A DNA stretch of 64,000 nucleotides. Source: Hoeflea_A sp963921345 (GTDB lineage Bacteria; Pseudomonadota; Alphaproteobacteria; Rhizobiales; Rhizobiaceae). The stretch covers positions 1,984,001 through 2,048,000 of the forward strand of contig CAWUFE020000007.1 in assembly GCA_963921345.3 (NCBI GenBank), read 5' to 3'. Below are positions 51,628 to 60,249 of the stretch, one piece after another (within the stretch, counting starts at the first letter, position 1; every line of letters begins with the position of its first letter). A program made the translations under genes and the position numbers. The notes under the pieces are model-generated. The model was given only the letters and a program-made list of their open reading frames with translations, did no database searches and had not been told where the DNA came from.

Positions 51628-52547
51628 TCAGACCCCAAAACTCCCTTTCGGCCAGGCTGGCGGCATCCGTGATTGCCATGACAATCACATGCGGCTTCTT
51701 ACAACAGGCAAGCGCCGCCGACCCCCTCGCTTTCGGCGTCTACGATCCGGGCGCGGTCTTCCAGAACCACCGCGGTATTGCCATCGAACATGTCTACCTG
51801 CCGTGGGAGGCGCTGCACCTGACGAGCCTCAACGAGGCGGACGATTACGCCAGGCAACGCGATCGATCTCTGTTGGTCACGATCGAGCCGTGGACCTGGG
51901 ATCACCGCGTCCGCCGCACGCCGCAGGAGCTTCGGTCCGGCATCGCCAGCGGCCGCTACGACCGCAACATGCGCGATATCTGCCGTGTGTTGAGCGGGCT
52001 GAACAGTGATGTCACGGTCCGCTTCGCCCATGAGATGGACGACGACTCCGGCCAGTTCATCTGGGCCGGCTGGGAACCGCAGGGCTATATCGGCGCCTAC
52101 CGGCGGATGATCGGCGTTTGCAGTTCGCAAGCGCCGCGGGTTCGCTTCATGTGGTCGCCCCTCGGCTTCGACACACTGCAGGCCTACTATCCCGGTGACG
52201 AGTATGTCGACCTGATCGGGCTTTCGGTCTTCGGGCTGCAGGCCTACGACCGGTTTCGCTTCGGCCGCGACCGCGGCTTCGCGGAGATCCTCCGCCCGGC
52301 CTATGATCTCGCCGACGATTTCGACAAACCCATTGTCGTCGCCGAACTCGGTTATCTCGGCGACGACGCCTACATCGCGGCCTGGGACGCAGCGGTGCAA
52401 TCCGCTGGCACGGAGTTTGCCGACCTGATCGCTATTGTCTACTTCCAGGCCCGCGAGGTTTACCCGTGGCCGGACGGTTTCGGGTTGCCGGATTGGCGCC
52501 GTCGGGGCAACCGGATCAACGAAATCGTTACCGGGAGGATCCAATGA
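51624..52547 (+). CDS. Exported GH26-like glycoside hydrolase
   Basis: A 307-aa secreted protein with a signal peptide (about 1-31, ending QQASA). The clan GH-A/GH26-like barrel pattern is seen in 'RFAHEMDDDSGQFIWAGW' with probable acid/base Glu137 and 'PIVVAELGYLGDD' with probable nucleophile Glu241. 'VRFMWSPLGFDTLQAYYPGDEYVDLIGLSVFG' is typical of bacterial GH26 proteins found beside cellulose-synthase-like genes. It likely trims or releases the polysaccharide made by the neighbouring transferase. The exact substrate is unknown. Confidence 0.85.
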   Translation: MIRPQNSLSARLAASVIAMTITCGFLQQASAADPLAFGVYDPGAVFQNHRGIAIEHVYLPWEALHLTSLNEADDYARQRDRSLLVTIEPWTWDHRVRRTPQELRSGIASGRYDRNMRDICRVLSGLNSDVTVRFAHEMDDDSGQFIWAGWEPQGYIGAYRRMIGVCSSQAPRVRFMWSPLGFDTLQAYYPGDEYVDLIGLSVFGLQAYDRFRFGRDRGFAEILRPAYDLADDFDKPIVVAELGYLGDDAYIAAWDAAVQSAGTEFADLIAIVYFQAREVYPWPDGFGLPDWRRRGNRINEIVTGRIQ

Positions 52548-52594
52548 TCCGCGGAATCAAGCCGACGCAAGCCATCTGACGGTCGCTGCTCGCA

Positions 52595-53068
52595 TTGATC
52601 ACCGCCACCATTACCGCCCCCGCCGAAGCCGGCGGCGGCAACGTTGTCGATCAGGCCATGAACGCCGCGGCGGCGCCCGTCGAGCAACGCATGCACATTT
52701 ATCAGGACCGGTCCTGGATGTGGACAGACGGCGCCGGCTATTTCTCCGGCAGAAGCCGAACATTTACCGCGTGGTCCACGGCAGACGGATCGATATCGGT
52801 CGCCCGGGGACGGTGGTTCCCGACAAGCCGGGGCAAGGTCTGCTTCCGGGCGGTCTGGATCCATGCCAGTGGCGCCGCCCGGGACACCACCTGCTTCTCG
52901 CACCGCATTGACGGCACGGCGATCTATCAGCGCCGCGAACCGGACGGCGAATGGTACGTATTCGATGATCGGACGGCATCGCGTGGCGATGAGCATGCCA
53001 AACTCGTTGCCGGCGACCGGGCGTCACGTCGGTATGAGGCACTGCGCAAGAAGCTGGGAGCCGACTAA
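52595..53068 (+). CDS. DUF995-type exported protein with a stop codon in its signal peptide
   Basis: The mature part resembles DUF995 proteins of rhizobia ('MWTDGAGYFSGRSRTFTAWS', 'RGKVCFRAVWIHASGAARDTTCFSHRI', 'TAIYQRREPDGEWYVF'). The natural start should be the ATG at 52544: it has a strong GGGAGGA and overlaps the hydrolase stop. From there the frame reads MIRGIKPTQAI, then TGA (52577-52579), then RSLLALITATITAPAEA, a broken signal peptide. Without read-through only an internal TTG (52595) or later starts remain, giving a protein that lacks most of the export signal. It is either a nonsense mutation or a sequence error. It is the last gene of the polysaccharide operon. Confidence 0.75.
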   Translation: MITATITAPAEAGGGNVVDQAMNAAAAPVEQRMHIYQDRSWMWTDGAGYFSGRSRTFTAWSTADGSISVARGRWFPTSRGKVCFRAVWIHASGAARDTTCFSHRIDGTAIYQRREPDGEWYVFDDRTASRGDEHAKLVAGDRASRRYEALRKKLGAD

Positions 53069-53084
53069 CCGGGATCGGCCGCAC

Positions 53085-54026
53085 TCAGGCAAACGCGGCT
53101 TTCCCGTCCAGCAGATCGGTGAATGCCGCGTCGGCCTTCGCCGGCAATATATGTTCGACATAATGCTGGAAACACTGGGTGAGCGTTGCCGGCGAACCGT
53201 CCAGCTCTTCGGGACGCACCGGTTTGCCGAACGTCACACGGAACCGGTGGCCGCCCTTGTTCTGGATTTCGTTGATGGACTGCAGGTCCCTGAGTGTCGA
53301 CGAGATCAGGCTGAGGCCGTAGTAGAGCACCGAGTTGCGCGAACCGATATGCGCCGGCACGATCGGCAGCTTGTAGCGTCGGGCAAACGTGATGAAGGCG
53401 TCTTTCCAGGGCCGCTCGGCGATGCGCCTTCCGTTCCAATAGGACATGCGACCGGAGGGAAAAATCGTGACCAGACGGCCTGATTTGAAGGCCTTGTTGG
53501 CAATTCTGAAGGTTTCGCGCGACTTCGCTGTCGACTGATGCGACGGTCGCCACTCCACCGGAATCAAGGCATCCGACGCCTGCGGGTTGATCGACAGCAG
53601 GTCGTGGAAGACGAAGACGGCGACATCCTGTCTCACATGGCGCACCGGATCAAACAGCGCGACGCCGTCGGTCAGTCCGGTCGGATGGTTGGATACGAGC
53701 AGACACCCGCCGCTGGCCGGCACATGCTCGATGCCGCTGACCGCGACCTGCGGCTTGACCGTCCGGTGCATCTGCCGGATGACGTCGACGCCGGTGCGGC
53801 AAAGCGACCACTCGTGCATCAGCCGCGAGGCATTCTCATGGTTCACCAGCCGATAGACCAGCGGAAGAAGTCTGCGGGCGGCCGGCGTTTCGTAAAGTTG
53901 GGGGATGCGGGTCCGGATCACTTCGTCCAGAAACTGCTGCCCGCGTGGCTCGTTTCTGTTTTCCTTGAGTTGAGCGCCAGCCAGGGAAAGGCGCGCCGCC
54001 AGGTCGGGGCGGGTACGGTCAGACAT
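53085..54026 (-). CDS. PlsC-type 1-acylglycerol-3-phosphate acyltransferase family protein
   Basis: A 313-aa LPLAT-superfamily protein. The acyltransferase block I is SNHPTGLTDG (112-121), an HPxGxxD form of the HX4-5D motif. Block II is around 'ALIPVEWRPSHQSTAKSRETF', block III is 'LVTIFPSGRMSYW' (FPSG), and block IV is 'LPIVPAHIGSRNSVLYY'. It would acylate a lysophospholipid or a related acceptor at the inner membrane. It overlaps the DUF2306 gene by 8 nt and is convergent (16 nt) with the polysaccharide operon. Confidence 0.87.
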   Translation of the reverse strand: MSDRTRPDLAARLSLAGAQLKENRNEPRGQQFLDEVIRTRIPQLYETPAARRLLPLVYRLVNHENASRLMHEWSLCRTGVDVIRQMHRTVKPQVAVSGIEHVPASGGCLLVSNHPTGLTDGVALFDPVRHVRQDVAVFVFHDLLSINPQASDALIPVEWRPSHQSTAKSRETFRIANKAFKSGRLVTIFPSGRMSYWNGRRIAERPWKDAFITFARRYKLPIVPAHIGSRNSVLYYGLSLISSTLRDLQSINEIQNKGGHRFRVTFGKPVRPEELDGSPATLTQCFQHYVEHILPAKADAAFTDLLDGKAAFA

Positions 54027-54762
54027 GATCGCCTCCGTTGAACGATTGCTGCTGTGGACTGAGGGAAACCGGAAGCAGCCGGCCGCGCAGATACAGGACG
54101 ATCACCTGCCCGAGCGCCAGCACCAGTGCGAGGTTGATCCAGATGGTGATGCTCCGCCACATCGGATAGCCCATCCCGGATCCGGACACGACGAGCGCCC
54201 ATCCTAGCAGGGACAGCCGCTCGAGCGGCGCAGCCACCATCATGCACATGGAACGGATCATCCAGTCGCGATGACCCAGGTAGTTTCTCCTCAGGATTTC
54301 CGCGTAGGCGATCAGCGTGAACAGGATCCACAGTACCGATGAAACCGCAAAGGCGACGTGCACGCTCATGCCGGCATAATTGTACAGACCGACGACGATC
54401 GCCGGGCCCGCGGCGACCGGAACGGCAAATATATAGGCGATTCCGACGCGGCGATGTATCCCGGGATGCTCTCTGCGCAGGGATGGCAACGCCTGAACGC
54501 AGGCGGCAACGACGCAGACGAATGATGCTCCCATGTGAAGCAAAAACAACTCACGCGGAAAACCAGGCCTCCACCCTTCAGCAGTGATCACCCGGCCAAG
54601 GAATGTGGAGCCGAGCTCGTTGCCAAAGAACGGTTCGACGCTTCCCAGATATTCCCAAAAATGCGTCAGTATCCTCGGCGCAAAGACCAGGGTCATGATC
54701 GCGATCAGCGATGCGGGAAGCCATGATTTTCTGAAAGAGGCATAAATACGCATGCGCCACAC
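54019..54762 (-). CDS. DUF2306 family membrane protein (full length)
   Basis: A 247-aa integral membrane protein with about seven hydrophobic segments and no signal peptide. Conserved DUF2306 features: 'GIHRRVGIAYIFAVPVAAG' (about 110-128), 'HVAFAVSSVLWILFTLIAY', 'GHRDWMIRSMCMMVAAPLERL' (His/Arg motif), and 'WINLALVLALGQVIVLYLRG'. The function of DUF2306 is unknown. It is co-transcribed with the acyltransferase. An ATG at 54753 is an alternative start. Upstream lie CTGTCAG-type repeats, also found before its paralogue and the efflux operon. Confidence 0.85.
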   Translation of the reverse strand: MWRMRIYASFRKSWLPASLIAIMTLVFAPRILTHFWEYLGSVEPFFGNELGSTFLGRVITAEGWRPGFPRELFLLHMGASFVCVVAACVQALPSLRREHPGIHRRVGIAYIFAVPVAAGPAIVVGLYNYAGMSVHVAFAVSSVLWILFTLIAYAEILRRNYLGHRDWMIRSMCMMVAAPLERLSLLGWALVVSGSGMGYPMWRSITIWINLALVLALGQVIVLYLRGRLLPVSLSPQQQSFNGGDHV

Positions 54763-54863
54763 CAGCTACGCCGTTACACCGTCGGTGCCTCACGGAATTG
54801 AACCGAGTACGCATAGACGTTTTCTATCGCCTACAATATTCATCCGAGTATTGATTTATCGAT

Positions 54864-54910
54864 ACTGTCAGAGAGAACCGTTTCAGCATGAAAATCTGAC
54901 AGGCTGTCAG
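54864..54910. promoter_or_regulatory. CTGTCAG / CTGACAG-G-CTGTCAG repeats upstream of the DUF2306 gene
   Basis: ACTGTCAGAG (54864-54873) is followed 32 bp later by the perfect 15-bp palindrome CTGACAG-G-CTGTCAG (54896-54910), about 100-150 bp upstream of the gene at 54762. The same arrangement with one or two changes precedes the paralogue (55574-55612). Confidence 0.6.
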
Positions 54911-54988
54911 CAACCACGTGTAAAATTCAACACGGATTGCGAGTATAATTTCAAATACAGGTCGGATGGGTTGTGGCCTCAGACAGGT

Positions 54989-55453
54989 TCATCGCCCCGT
55001 CGCGACAAGCGGCTGGGTTGACGCTTCCACCGGATTTGCACCGATTTCCAGACCGAACCTGAGGACGACATATTGCCCGAGCGCCAGGACGAACAGGAGG
55101 TTGATCCAGGCTGCCACGCCCTCCCAGAGCGCAAAATCCGCGCCGGTTGCGGAAAACCCGAACACCCAGCCGAGGATGAACAGACGCTCCAGCGGCCACA
55201 GCAACATCATGCACATGGACCGGTTGATCCAGTCGCGGTATTGCCGATGACGGCCGCGCCAGAGCCGATCGAAGGCAATCAACGCAAAAAGCACCCATAT
55301 CACGGCTGCCGCGGCAAAAGCGGACTGAACGCCGGCTCCGGCGGAACCTCCCTGGCCCTTCACCACCATGGCACCGGCAGCAAGAGGCACGATCAGGATG
55401 TAGCCGAAGCCGAGGATTGCCCGCATTTTTCTCAATGAGAGACCGTTGCGCAT
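54989..55453 (-). CDS. Shortened DUF2306 family membrane protein
   Basis: A 154-aa paralogue of the neighbouring DUF2306 protein that lacks the first 95-100 residues (the first membrane segments). It aligns from 'LRKMRAILGFGYILIVPLAAG' onward, with 'RQYRDWINRSMCMMLLWPLERL' and 'WINLLFVLALGQYVVLRFG' preserved. The start at 55453 is the first in-frame ATG after the conserved promoter-like block; upstream in-frame sequence has no DUF2306 similarity. It is either a functional short form or a 5'-deleted duplicate. Intergenic DNA at 54763-54988 separates the two copies. Confidence 0.75.
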   Translation of the reverse strand: MRNGLSLRKMRAILGFGYILIVPLAAGAMVVKGQGGSAGAGVQSAFAAAAVIWVLFALIAFDRLWRGRHRQYRDWINRSMCMMLLWPLERLFILGWVFGFSATGADFALWEGVAAWINLLFVLALGQYVVLRFGLEIGANPVEASTQPLVATGR

Positions 55454-55574
55454 AGTTTCACCACCAGTCCGACGCACCACACCCACCGATCGAAGAGGGC
55501 GATTTTGCCGGCTCTTATCGGCCGCCAATCGGGTGCGCCATTTCGATAAGGTCTGAAACTGCGTCTGGAAAAAA

Positions 55575-55590
55575 CTGTCAGAGCTGACCG
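55575..55590. promoter_or_regulatory. Near-palindrome CTGTCAG-AG-CTGACCG upstream of the short DUF2306 gene
   Basis: One mismatch from the perfect site at 55704-55719. It lies about 120 bp before the gene at 55453. A CTGGCAG (55606-55612) occurs at the same distance as the second element upstream of the other DUF2306 gene, so the two upstream regions are homologous. Confidence 0.55.
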
Positions 55591-55703
55591 TATCGGGACA
55601 AAAAACTGGCAGGGAGTGGAGCAAACAGATCATCATTCCCGGCCGCGGCGTTTTCTCGATCGGATGCGGATTTTGACAATACGGGCCGATTTTCACCGCA
55701 GAC

Positions 55704-55719
55704 CTGTCAGTCCTGACAG
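55704..55719. promoter_or_regulatory. Palindrome CTGTCAG-TC-CTGACAG upstream of the RND efflux operon
   Basis: Perfect 7-bp arms, 147 bp before the adaptor-protein start. The form is typical of TetR/AcrR-type operators for efflux pumps. No regulator gene of that type is in this window, so the binding protein must lie elsewhere. Confidence 0.6.
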
Positions 55720-55865
55720 TTTTCAATCGCACCCGTCGGGCGAAGAATGCGTGCCTGCGCGGCCGCCGGCAGTCGATCACTGCCTCGCGCCGCGATCCGG
55801 GGAGGAGGAGACCGGAACGAGACGTCTAAACAGCAGGTGCCGCGTACGTTGGAAGTGACCGATCG

Positions 55866-57101
55866 ATGCTGGAAGTACCCACAGTCAACAAACCGGGCGA
55901 ACACGACCCCCGCAACGAAACCCGCCAAGGCTACGGCAGCAGCACATCGGCATCCGGAACTTATCCGGAGAGCCGATTGGCGACCGTTTTGGGCACGCTG
56001 TTCGTCGCCACCATCGCGGTGGGCACGGTGCTGACGGCAACGTCGGCACTTGAGAACAGGGCAGCTGCGTTCCCCGTCGGCCAAACGGCGACTCCGGTTC
56101 CGGTGCATACCCAACGGATCGACGTGACCGACTCATTCACCGTGCCGCGCGACTTCGTCGGTCAGGTGGAGGCGGCACAAACCACCAAGATCGCGTTCGA
56201 ATTGCCCGGCAGGGTGATCGACCTCCAGGTGGACGAGGCCGCGGTCGTCCGCAAGGGCGACGTACTGGCCCGCCTCGACACGCGCATTCTGCAGAACCGG
56301 CGGGCAACCCAGATGGCGGTTCGCGATGCGCTGCAAGCCAGAGTCGACCTTTCCAAACTGACCATGGGTCGGCGGCAGACGCTCAACAAGAAAGGCTACA
56401 TGGCCAACCAGATGCTCGACCAGGCAAGGCTAGGACTGGCCGAACTGCATGCTCTCATCGCTGAAGCCGAGAGTGCGATCGCAGGGATCGACATCGAAAT
56501 CGAGAAATCCACCATCCGGGCACCGTTCGACGGCGAGATCGGAGACCGTTTCGTCGACGCCGGCGCCACTGTATCGACGGGCCAGCCGGTGATGACCATC
56601 CTGCAGCGGGTGGCGCCGCAAATGCGGGTCGGGTTGAGCAACGAAATGGCGGACAGCCTGGCGGTCGGCGACATGGTCACCGCGCAGTTCGGCACTGCCA
56701 GCTACCGGGCCTCCCTGAACCAGCTGCGGGCCGACATCGATCCGCGAACCCGCACCCGAACGGCGATCTTCGACCTCCATATCGATCCGGGCGACGCTTC
56801 GCCTCTCTACGGCCAGTCGGGCACGGTCCGGCTCACCCAGTCGGTTCGGCAAAGCGGTGCGTGGATTCCCGTGGGGGCTCTGCAGGAAGGAACACGGGGG
56901 CTGTGGACCGTGCTCACGGTTCGGCCGGGCGAACACCCGGCCCAGGGCATTACGTCAGCCGAAGCCGTCGAAATTCTCTTCGCTGACCAGAAACGTGCGT
57001 TCGTGCGCGGAACGTTTGCAGACAAGGATCTCTTCGTCGCTTCCGGACCGCACCGCATAACGCCCGGCCAGATCGTGAGGGTCGGCCTCGGAACGCCCTA
57101 G
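55866..57101 (+). CDS. RND efflux periplasmic adaptor (membrane fusion) protein
   Basis: A 411-aa HlyD/AcrA-family protein. N-terminal anchor segment at about 37-60. Lipoyl halves are at 'GQVEAAQTTKIAFELPGRVIDLQVDEAAVVRKGDVLARLD' and 'IRAPFDGEIGDRFVDAGATVSTGQPVMTI', separated by an alpha-hairpin ('MAVRDALQARVDLSKL', 'QMLDQARLGLAELHALIAEAESAIAGI'). Then come beta-barrel and membrane-proximal domains. It joins the pump encoded 3 nt downstream to an outer-membrane channel not present here. The N-terminal 35 residues are polar and unusual in length; no lipobox is visible. Confidence 0.9.
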   Translation: MLEVPTVNKPGEHDPRNETRQGYGSSTSASGTYPESRLATVLGTLFVATIAVGTVLTATSALENRAAAFPVGQTATPVPVHTQRIDVTDSFTVPRDFVGQVEAAQTTKIAFELPGRVIDLQVDEAAVVRKGDVLARLDTRILQNRRATQMAVRDALQARVDLSKLTMGRRQTLNKKGYMANQMLDQARLGLAELHALIAEAESAIAGIDIEIEKSTIRAPFDGEIGDRFVDAGATVSTGQPVMTILQRVAPQMRVGLSNEMADSLAVGDMVTAQFGTASYRASLNQLRADIDPRTRTRTAIFDLHIDPGDASPLYGQSGTVRLTQSVRQSGAWIPVGALQEGTRGLWTVLTVRPGEHPAQGITSAEAVEILFADQKRAFVRGTFADKDLFVASGPHRITPGQIVRVGLGTP

Positions 57102-57104
57102 TTC

Positions 57105-60100
57105 ATGGAAACCCTGACCTATCGAAGACCGCGCATCGTCGCGCTGGTAATCCTCGTTCTGGTTGTCGCCGGCCTTTCGTCGCTTCTGTCGATCGGCCGC
57201 CAGGAGGATCCAACCATTGCGAATGTCTTCGCCACGGTCAAAACCTCCTTTCCGGGCGCCGATCCGGGGCGGGTCGAAACGCTGGTCACGGTGGAACTCG
57301 AACGTGAACTGCGCCAAATCCCGGAAATAAAGCACATCAACTCGAGCTCGATGACGGCCCTGTCATTCGTTTCGATCCAGCTGCAGGACGAACTGTCGGA
57401 TGACGAGATCGAACAGGTCTGGTCGAAAGTACGCGATGCGCTCGATGATGCGGCCCTGGTTTTCCCGCAAGGCGTTCTCGAGCCGGAGTTCGAATCGAAC
57501 AGCGACGGCGCCTACGCAGCGGTTGTATCGCTGACAGCCGATCATCCGGGCGTGCCGATCCCCATTGTCGGCCGATATGCCGAAGATCTTGCCGACCTGC
57601 TTCGCAATATTCCCGGAACAAAGCTGGTCGATGTTTTCGGAGCCCCGGAAGAAGAAGTGCTCATCAGCATCGACCCGACAGCGGCAGCCGGCCTTGGGCT
57701 GACGGCCAACCGGATCTCCGACATCATCCGCGCCGCCGACAGCAAGGTGCAATCCGGCCGCCTGCGGTCGGGCGAAAGCGATTGGCTGATCAATGTGGAG
57801 GGTGAATTCACAGCGCTGGATCGGCTTCGACGGGTGACGGTCCGCGAAAGCGATACGGGTCGCGTGGCCAGGCTCTTCGACATCGCGACCGTGTCCCGCG
57901 GCGCCCGTCAACCGGTGTCGGAGATCGCCCTTCTCGACGGACGCCCGGCCGTACTGGTAGCGGCCCACATCCAGAAAGGGTTGCAGATCGACGTCTGGAT
58001 GAACGACGTCAGGCGGGCGTTGGACCAGTACGCAGCAAACCTTCCCGGTTCGATCGAGCAACAACTGGTTTTCGATCAGAGCCGCTATACGACGGAACGG
58101 CTGACCGAAGTTTCGGTCAACATGGCCATCGGCGCAGCGCTCGTGATTGTCGTGCTTTTCATCACGCTCGGCGGCCGGGCGGCGCTGGTCGTGGCCATCG
58201 TGCTTCCGCTGGTCGTCCTGGCAACCCTGGCCACCATGAGAGCGATCGGCCTGCCGCTTCACCAGATGTCGGTCACCGGCCTCGTGGTCGCGCTCGGCAT
58301 GCTGGTGGATGCGGCCATCGTCATGACCGATGACATCGGCCGGCATCTGAGGTCCGGCTATTCACCCACCGACGCGGTCCGGATTTCGGTGAGGCGTCTG
58401 TTCGCGCCGTTGTTCGCATCGACGGTGACCACCGCCCTGTCGTTCACGCCGATGATATTGCTTCCCGGTCCACCCGGCGACTTCATCGGCGCTGTCGCCA
58501 TCGCCGTAGTCATCATGCTGCTGTGGTCCTTTGCGATTGCCGTCGCCATTACGCCGGCCATTGCCGGTTGGATGCTGCGCTCAGCGCACGGCACTTCCAT
58601 TCTGGCACAGGGTATTCGCGGCGGGGCCGTCGCCCGGCTGTTCGAATGGTCCGTCAGACTGTCGCTGGCCAATCCGATCCGATCCATCCTGCTTGCCATG
58701 GTGATGCCGGCCATCGGGTTCGCCAGCCTGCCATTGCTCATCGCCCAGTTCTTTCCGACCGTGGAACGCGACCAGTTCTATATCGAGCTGGAGATGGCCG
58801 ACGGGGCGGCGATCACACAAACCCGCGACGTCGCGCTCGGTATCGACAAGATCCTGCGCGAAGAACCGGACATCGCATCGACCTATTGGGTTATCGGACG
58901 ATCGGCACCGGCCTTCTACTACAACATCGTCTCCGACCGCGACACCGCGCCCGGCTATGCCCAGGCAATGATCACCGCGCGATCGCCGGAGACAGCCGCG
59001 GCGCTGATCACCGACCTGCGCGACCGGCTGCAGGGCACCTATCCGCAAGCCCGGATCCTGGTTCGCAGCCTGGTTCAGGGGCCGCCCGTAAACGCCCCCG
59101 TCGAGCTGCGCTTCGTCGGTCCTGACACGAACGTGTTGCGCGATCTCGGCGACCAGGCTCGGCGCATCGTCATCGGGCTCGACACGGTGACTGCGGCACG
59201 CACTTCGGCAAGCGGCGGCGCTCCGAAAATCAGCTTTGACATCGACGAAAACAAGGCAAGGCTGCTCGGCCTCAACCTGACCGATATCGCCCAGCAACTG
59301 CAAGCCGGCCTGGAGGGCGTCACCGGCGGCTCCCTGCTGGAAGGCACCGAGCGCCTGCCGGTCCGTGTCCGGGTCGGCACGGCAACGCGCGGCGATCTCG
59401 CCGCGATTTCCAATTTCCCGATTCTGCCGCCGACCGCACCCGACATTGCCGCCCAGGGCCGTTTTCCGGGCATCCCGCTTTCCTCTCTCGCCACCGTCAG
59501 GCTGGAGCCCGGCGAGAGCGTGATTACCCGGCGCAACGCCGAACGGGTCAATACGGTCCAGGCCTTTATCGTGGAGGGCGTCCTGCCCGAGGAAGCGCTG
59601 CGGGCGGCCAAGCGGGAACTGGACGCGCAGGGTTTCACGCTGCCGCCCGGATACCGGCTGGAGTTCGGCGGCGATTCCGACGCGCGCGACACCACGCTGC
59701 GCAATCTCCTGAGCTCAGCCGGCCTGGTCATCACCCTGTCGATCGCGACCATTGTCCTGACCCTGGGGTCGTTTCGTCTGTCGCTGATCGTGGTCGTTGT
59801 CGCGGGGTTGGCCGTCGGACTGAGCCTGCTGTCGCTGGCCGTCTTCAATTACCCTTTCGGCATCAACGCCGTGATCGGGGTCATCGGATCCATCGGCGTC
59901 TCCATCAACGCGGCTATCATCGTATTGGCGGGGCTCCGGACGGACATCCGGGCCGTCGTCGGCGATCGTGAGGCCATGACGGTGGTGGTGATGGACGCCA
60001 GCCGGCACATCGTGTCGACGACGATCACCACATTCTGCGGCTTCCTTCCGCTGATCCTCCAGGGGGGCGGCTTCTGGCCGCCTTTCGCCATGGCGGTCGC

Positions 60101-60245
60101 CGGCGGCGTGCTGCTGTCGACGGTCGTGTCGTTCTACTTCACGCCGCCGATGTTCGTTCTGCTCTATGCCGGCCGGGCACGGCTCCGTCGCCGGTCTCGC
60201 GTGAACCTTCGAACGGCATTCGGCACCGGCGGTTCGTCCGGTTGA
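57105..60245 (+). CDS. RND efflux transporter permease (AcrB/HAE1 family)
   Basis: A 1,046-aa inner-membrane pump with the usual 12 segments: one at about 10-28, clusters at about 335-535 and 860-1030, and two large periplasmic loops. Family signatures are 'FPGADPGRVETLVTVELERELRQIPEIKHINSSS', 'MSVTGLVVALGMLVDAAIVMTDDIGRHL' and 'TTALSFTPMILLPGP'. The segment-4 proton-relay position reads VDAA (Asp402 with Ala403), whereas AcrB has two adjacent aspartates. That single-Asp form occurs in some RND groups and may alter coupling. It forms an operon with the adaptor protein (3-nt gap) and is convergent with the hydrolase gene. Confidence 0.92.
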   Translation: METLTYRRPRIVALVILVLVVAGLSSLLSIGRQEDPTIANVFATVKTSFPGADPGRVETLVTVELERELRQIPEIKHINSSSMTALSFVSIQLQDELSDDEIEQVWSKVRDALDDAALVFPQGVLEPEFESNSDGAYAAVVSLTADHPGVPIPIVGRYAEDLADLLRNIPGTKLVDVFGAPEEEVLISIDPTAAAGLGLTANRISDIIRAADSKVQSGRLRSGESDWLINVEGEFTALDRLRRVTVRESDTGRVARLFDIATVSRGARQPVSEIALLDGRPAVLVAAHIQKGLQIDVWMNDVRRALDQYAANLPGSIEQQLVFDQSRYTTERLTEVSVNMAIGAALVIVVLFITLGGRAALVVAIVLPLVVLATLATMRAIGLPLHQMSVTGLVVALGMLVDAAIVMTDDIGRHLRSGYSPTDAVRISVRRLFAPLFASTVTTALSFTPMILLPGPPGDFIGAVAIAVVIMLLWSFAIAVAITPAIAGWMLRSAHGTSILAQGIRGGAVARLFEWSVRLSLANPIRSILLAMVMPAIGFASLPLLIAQFFPTVERDQFYIELEMADGAAITQTRDVALGIDKILREEPDIASTYWVIGRSAPAFYYNIVSDRDTAPGYAQAMITARSPETAAALITDLRDRLQGTYPQARILVRSLVQGPPVNAPVELRFVGPDTNVLRDLGDQARRIVIGLDTVTAARTSASGGAPKISFDIDENKARLLGLNLTDIAQQLQAGLEGVTGGSLLEGTERLPVRVRVGTATRGDLAAISNFPILPPTAPDIAAQGRFPGIPLSSLATVRLEPGESVITRRNAERVNTVQAFIVEGVLPEEALRAAKRELDAQGFTLPPGYRLEFGGDSDARDTTLRNLLSSAGLVITLSIATIVLTLGSFRLSLIVVVVAGLAVGLSLLSLAVFNYPFGINAVIGVIGSIGVSINAAIIVLAGLRTDIRAVVGDREAMTVVVMDASRHIVSTTITTFCGFLPLILQGGGFWPPFAMAVAGGVLLSTVVSFYFTPPMFVLLYAGRARLRRRSRVNLRTAFGTGGSSG

Positions 60246-60249
60246 TCGG

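Larger units (their letters stand above)
55454..55865. other. 412-bp divergent region between short DUF2306 gene and RND operon
   Basis: No gene is supported. It holds two operator-like elements (55575-55590, 55704-55719), one on each side, and the promoters of both units. The minus-strand frame of the DUF2306 gene is open through it, but without family similarity. Confidence 0.5.
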
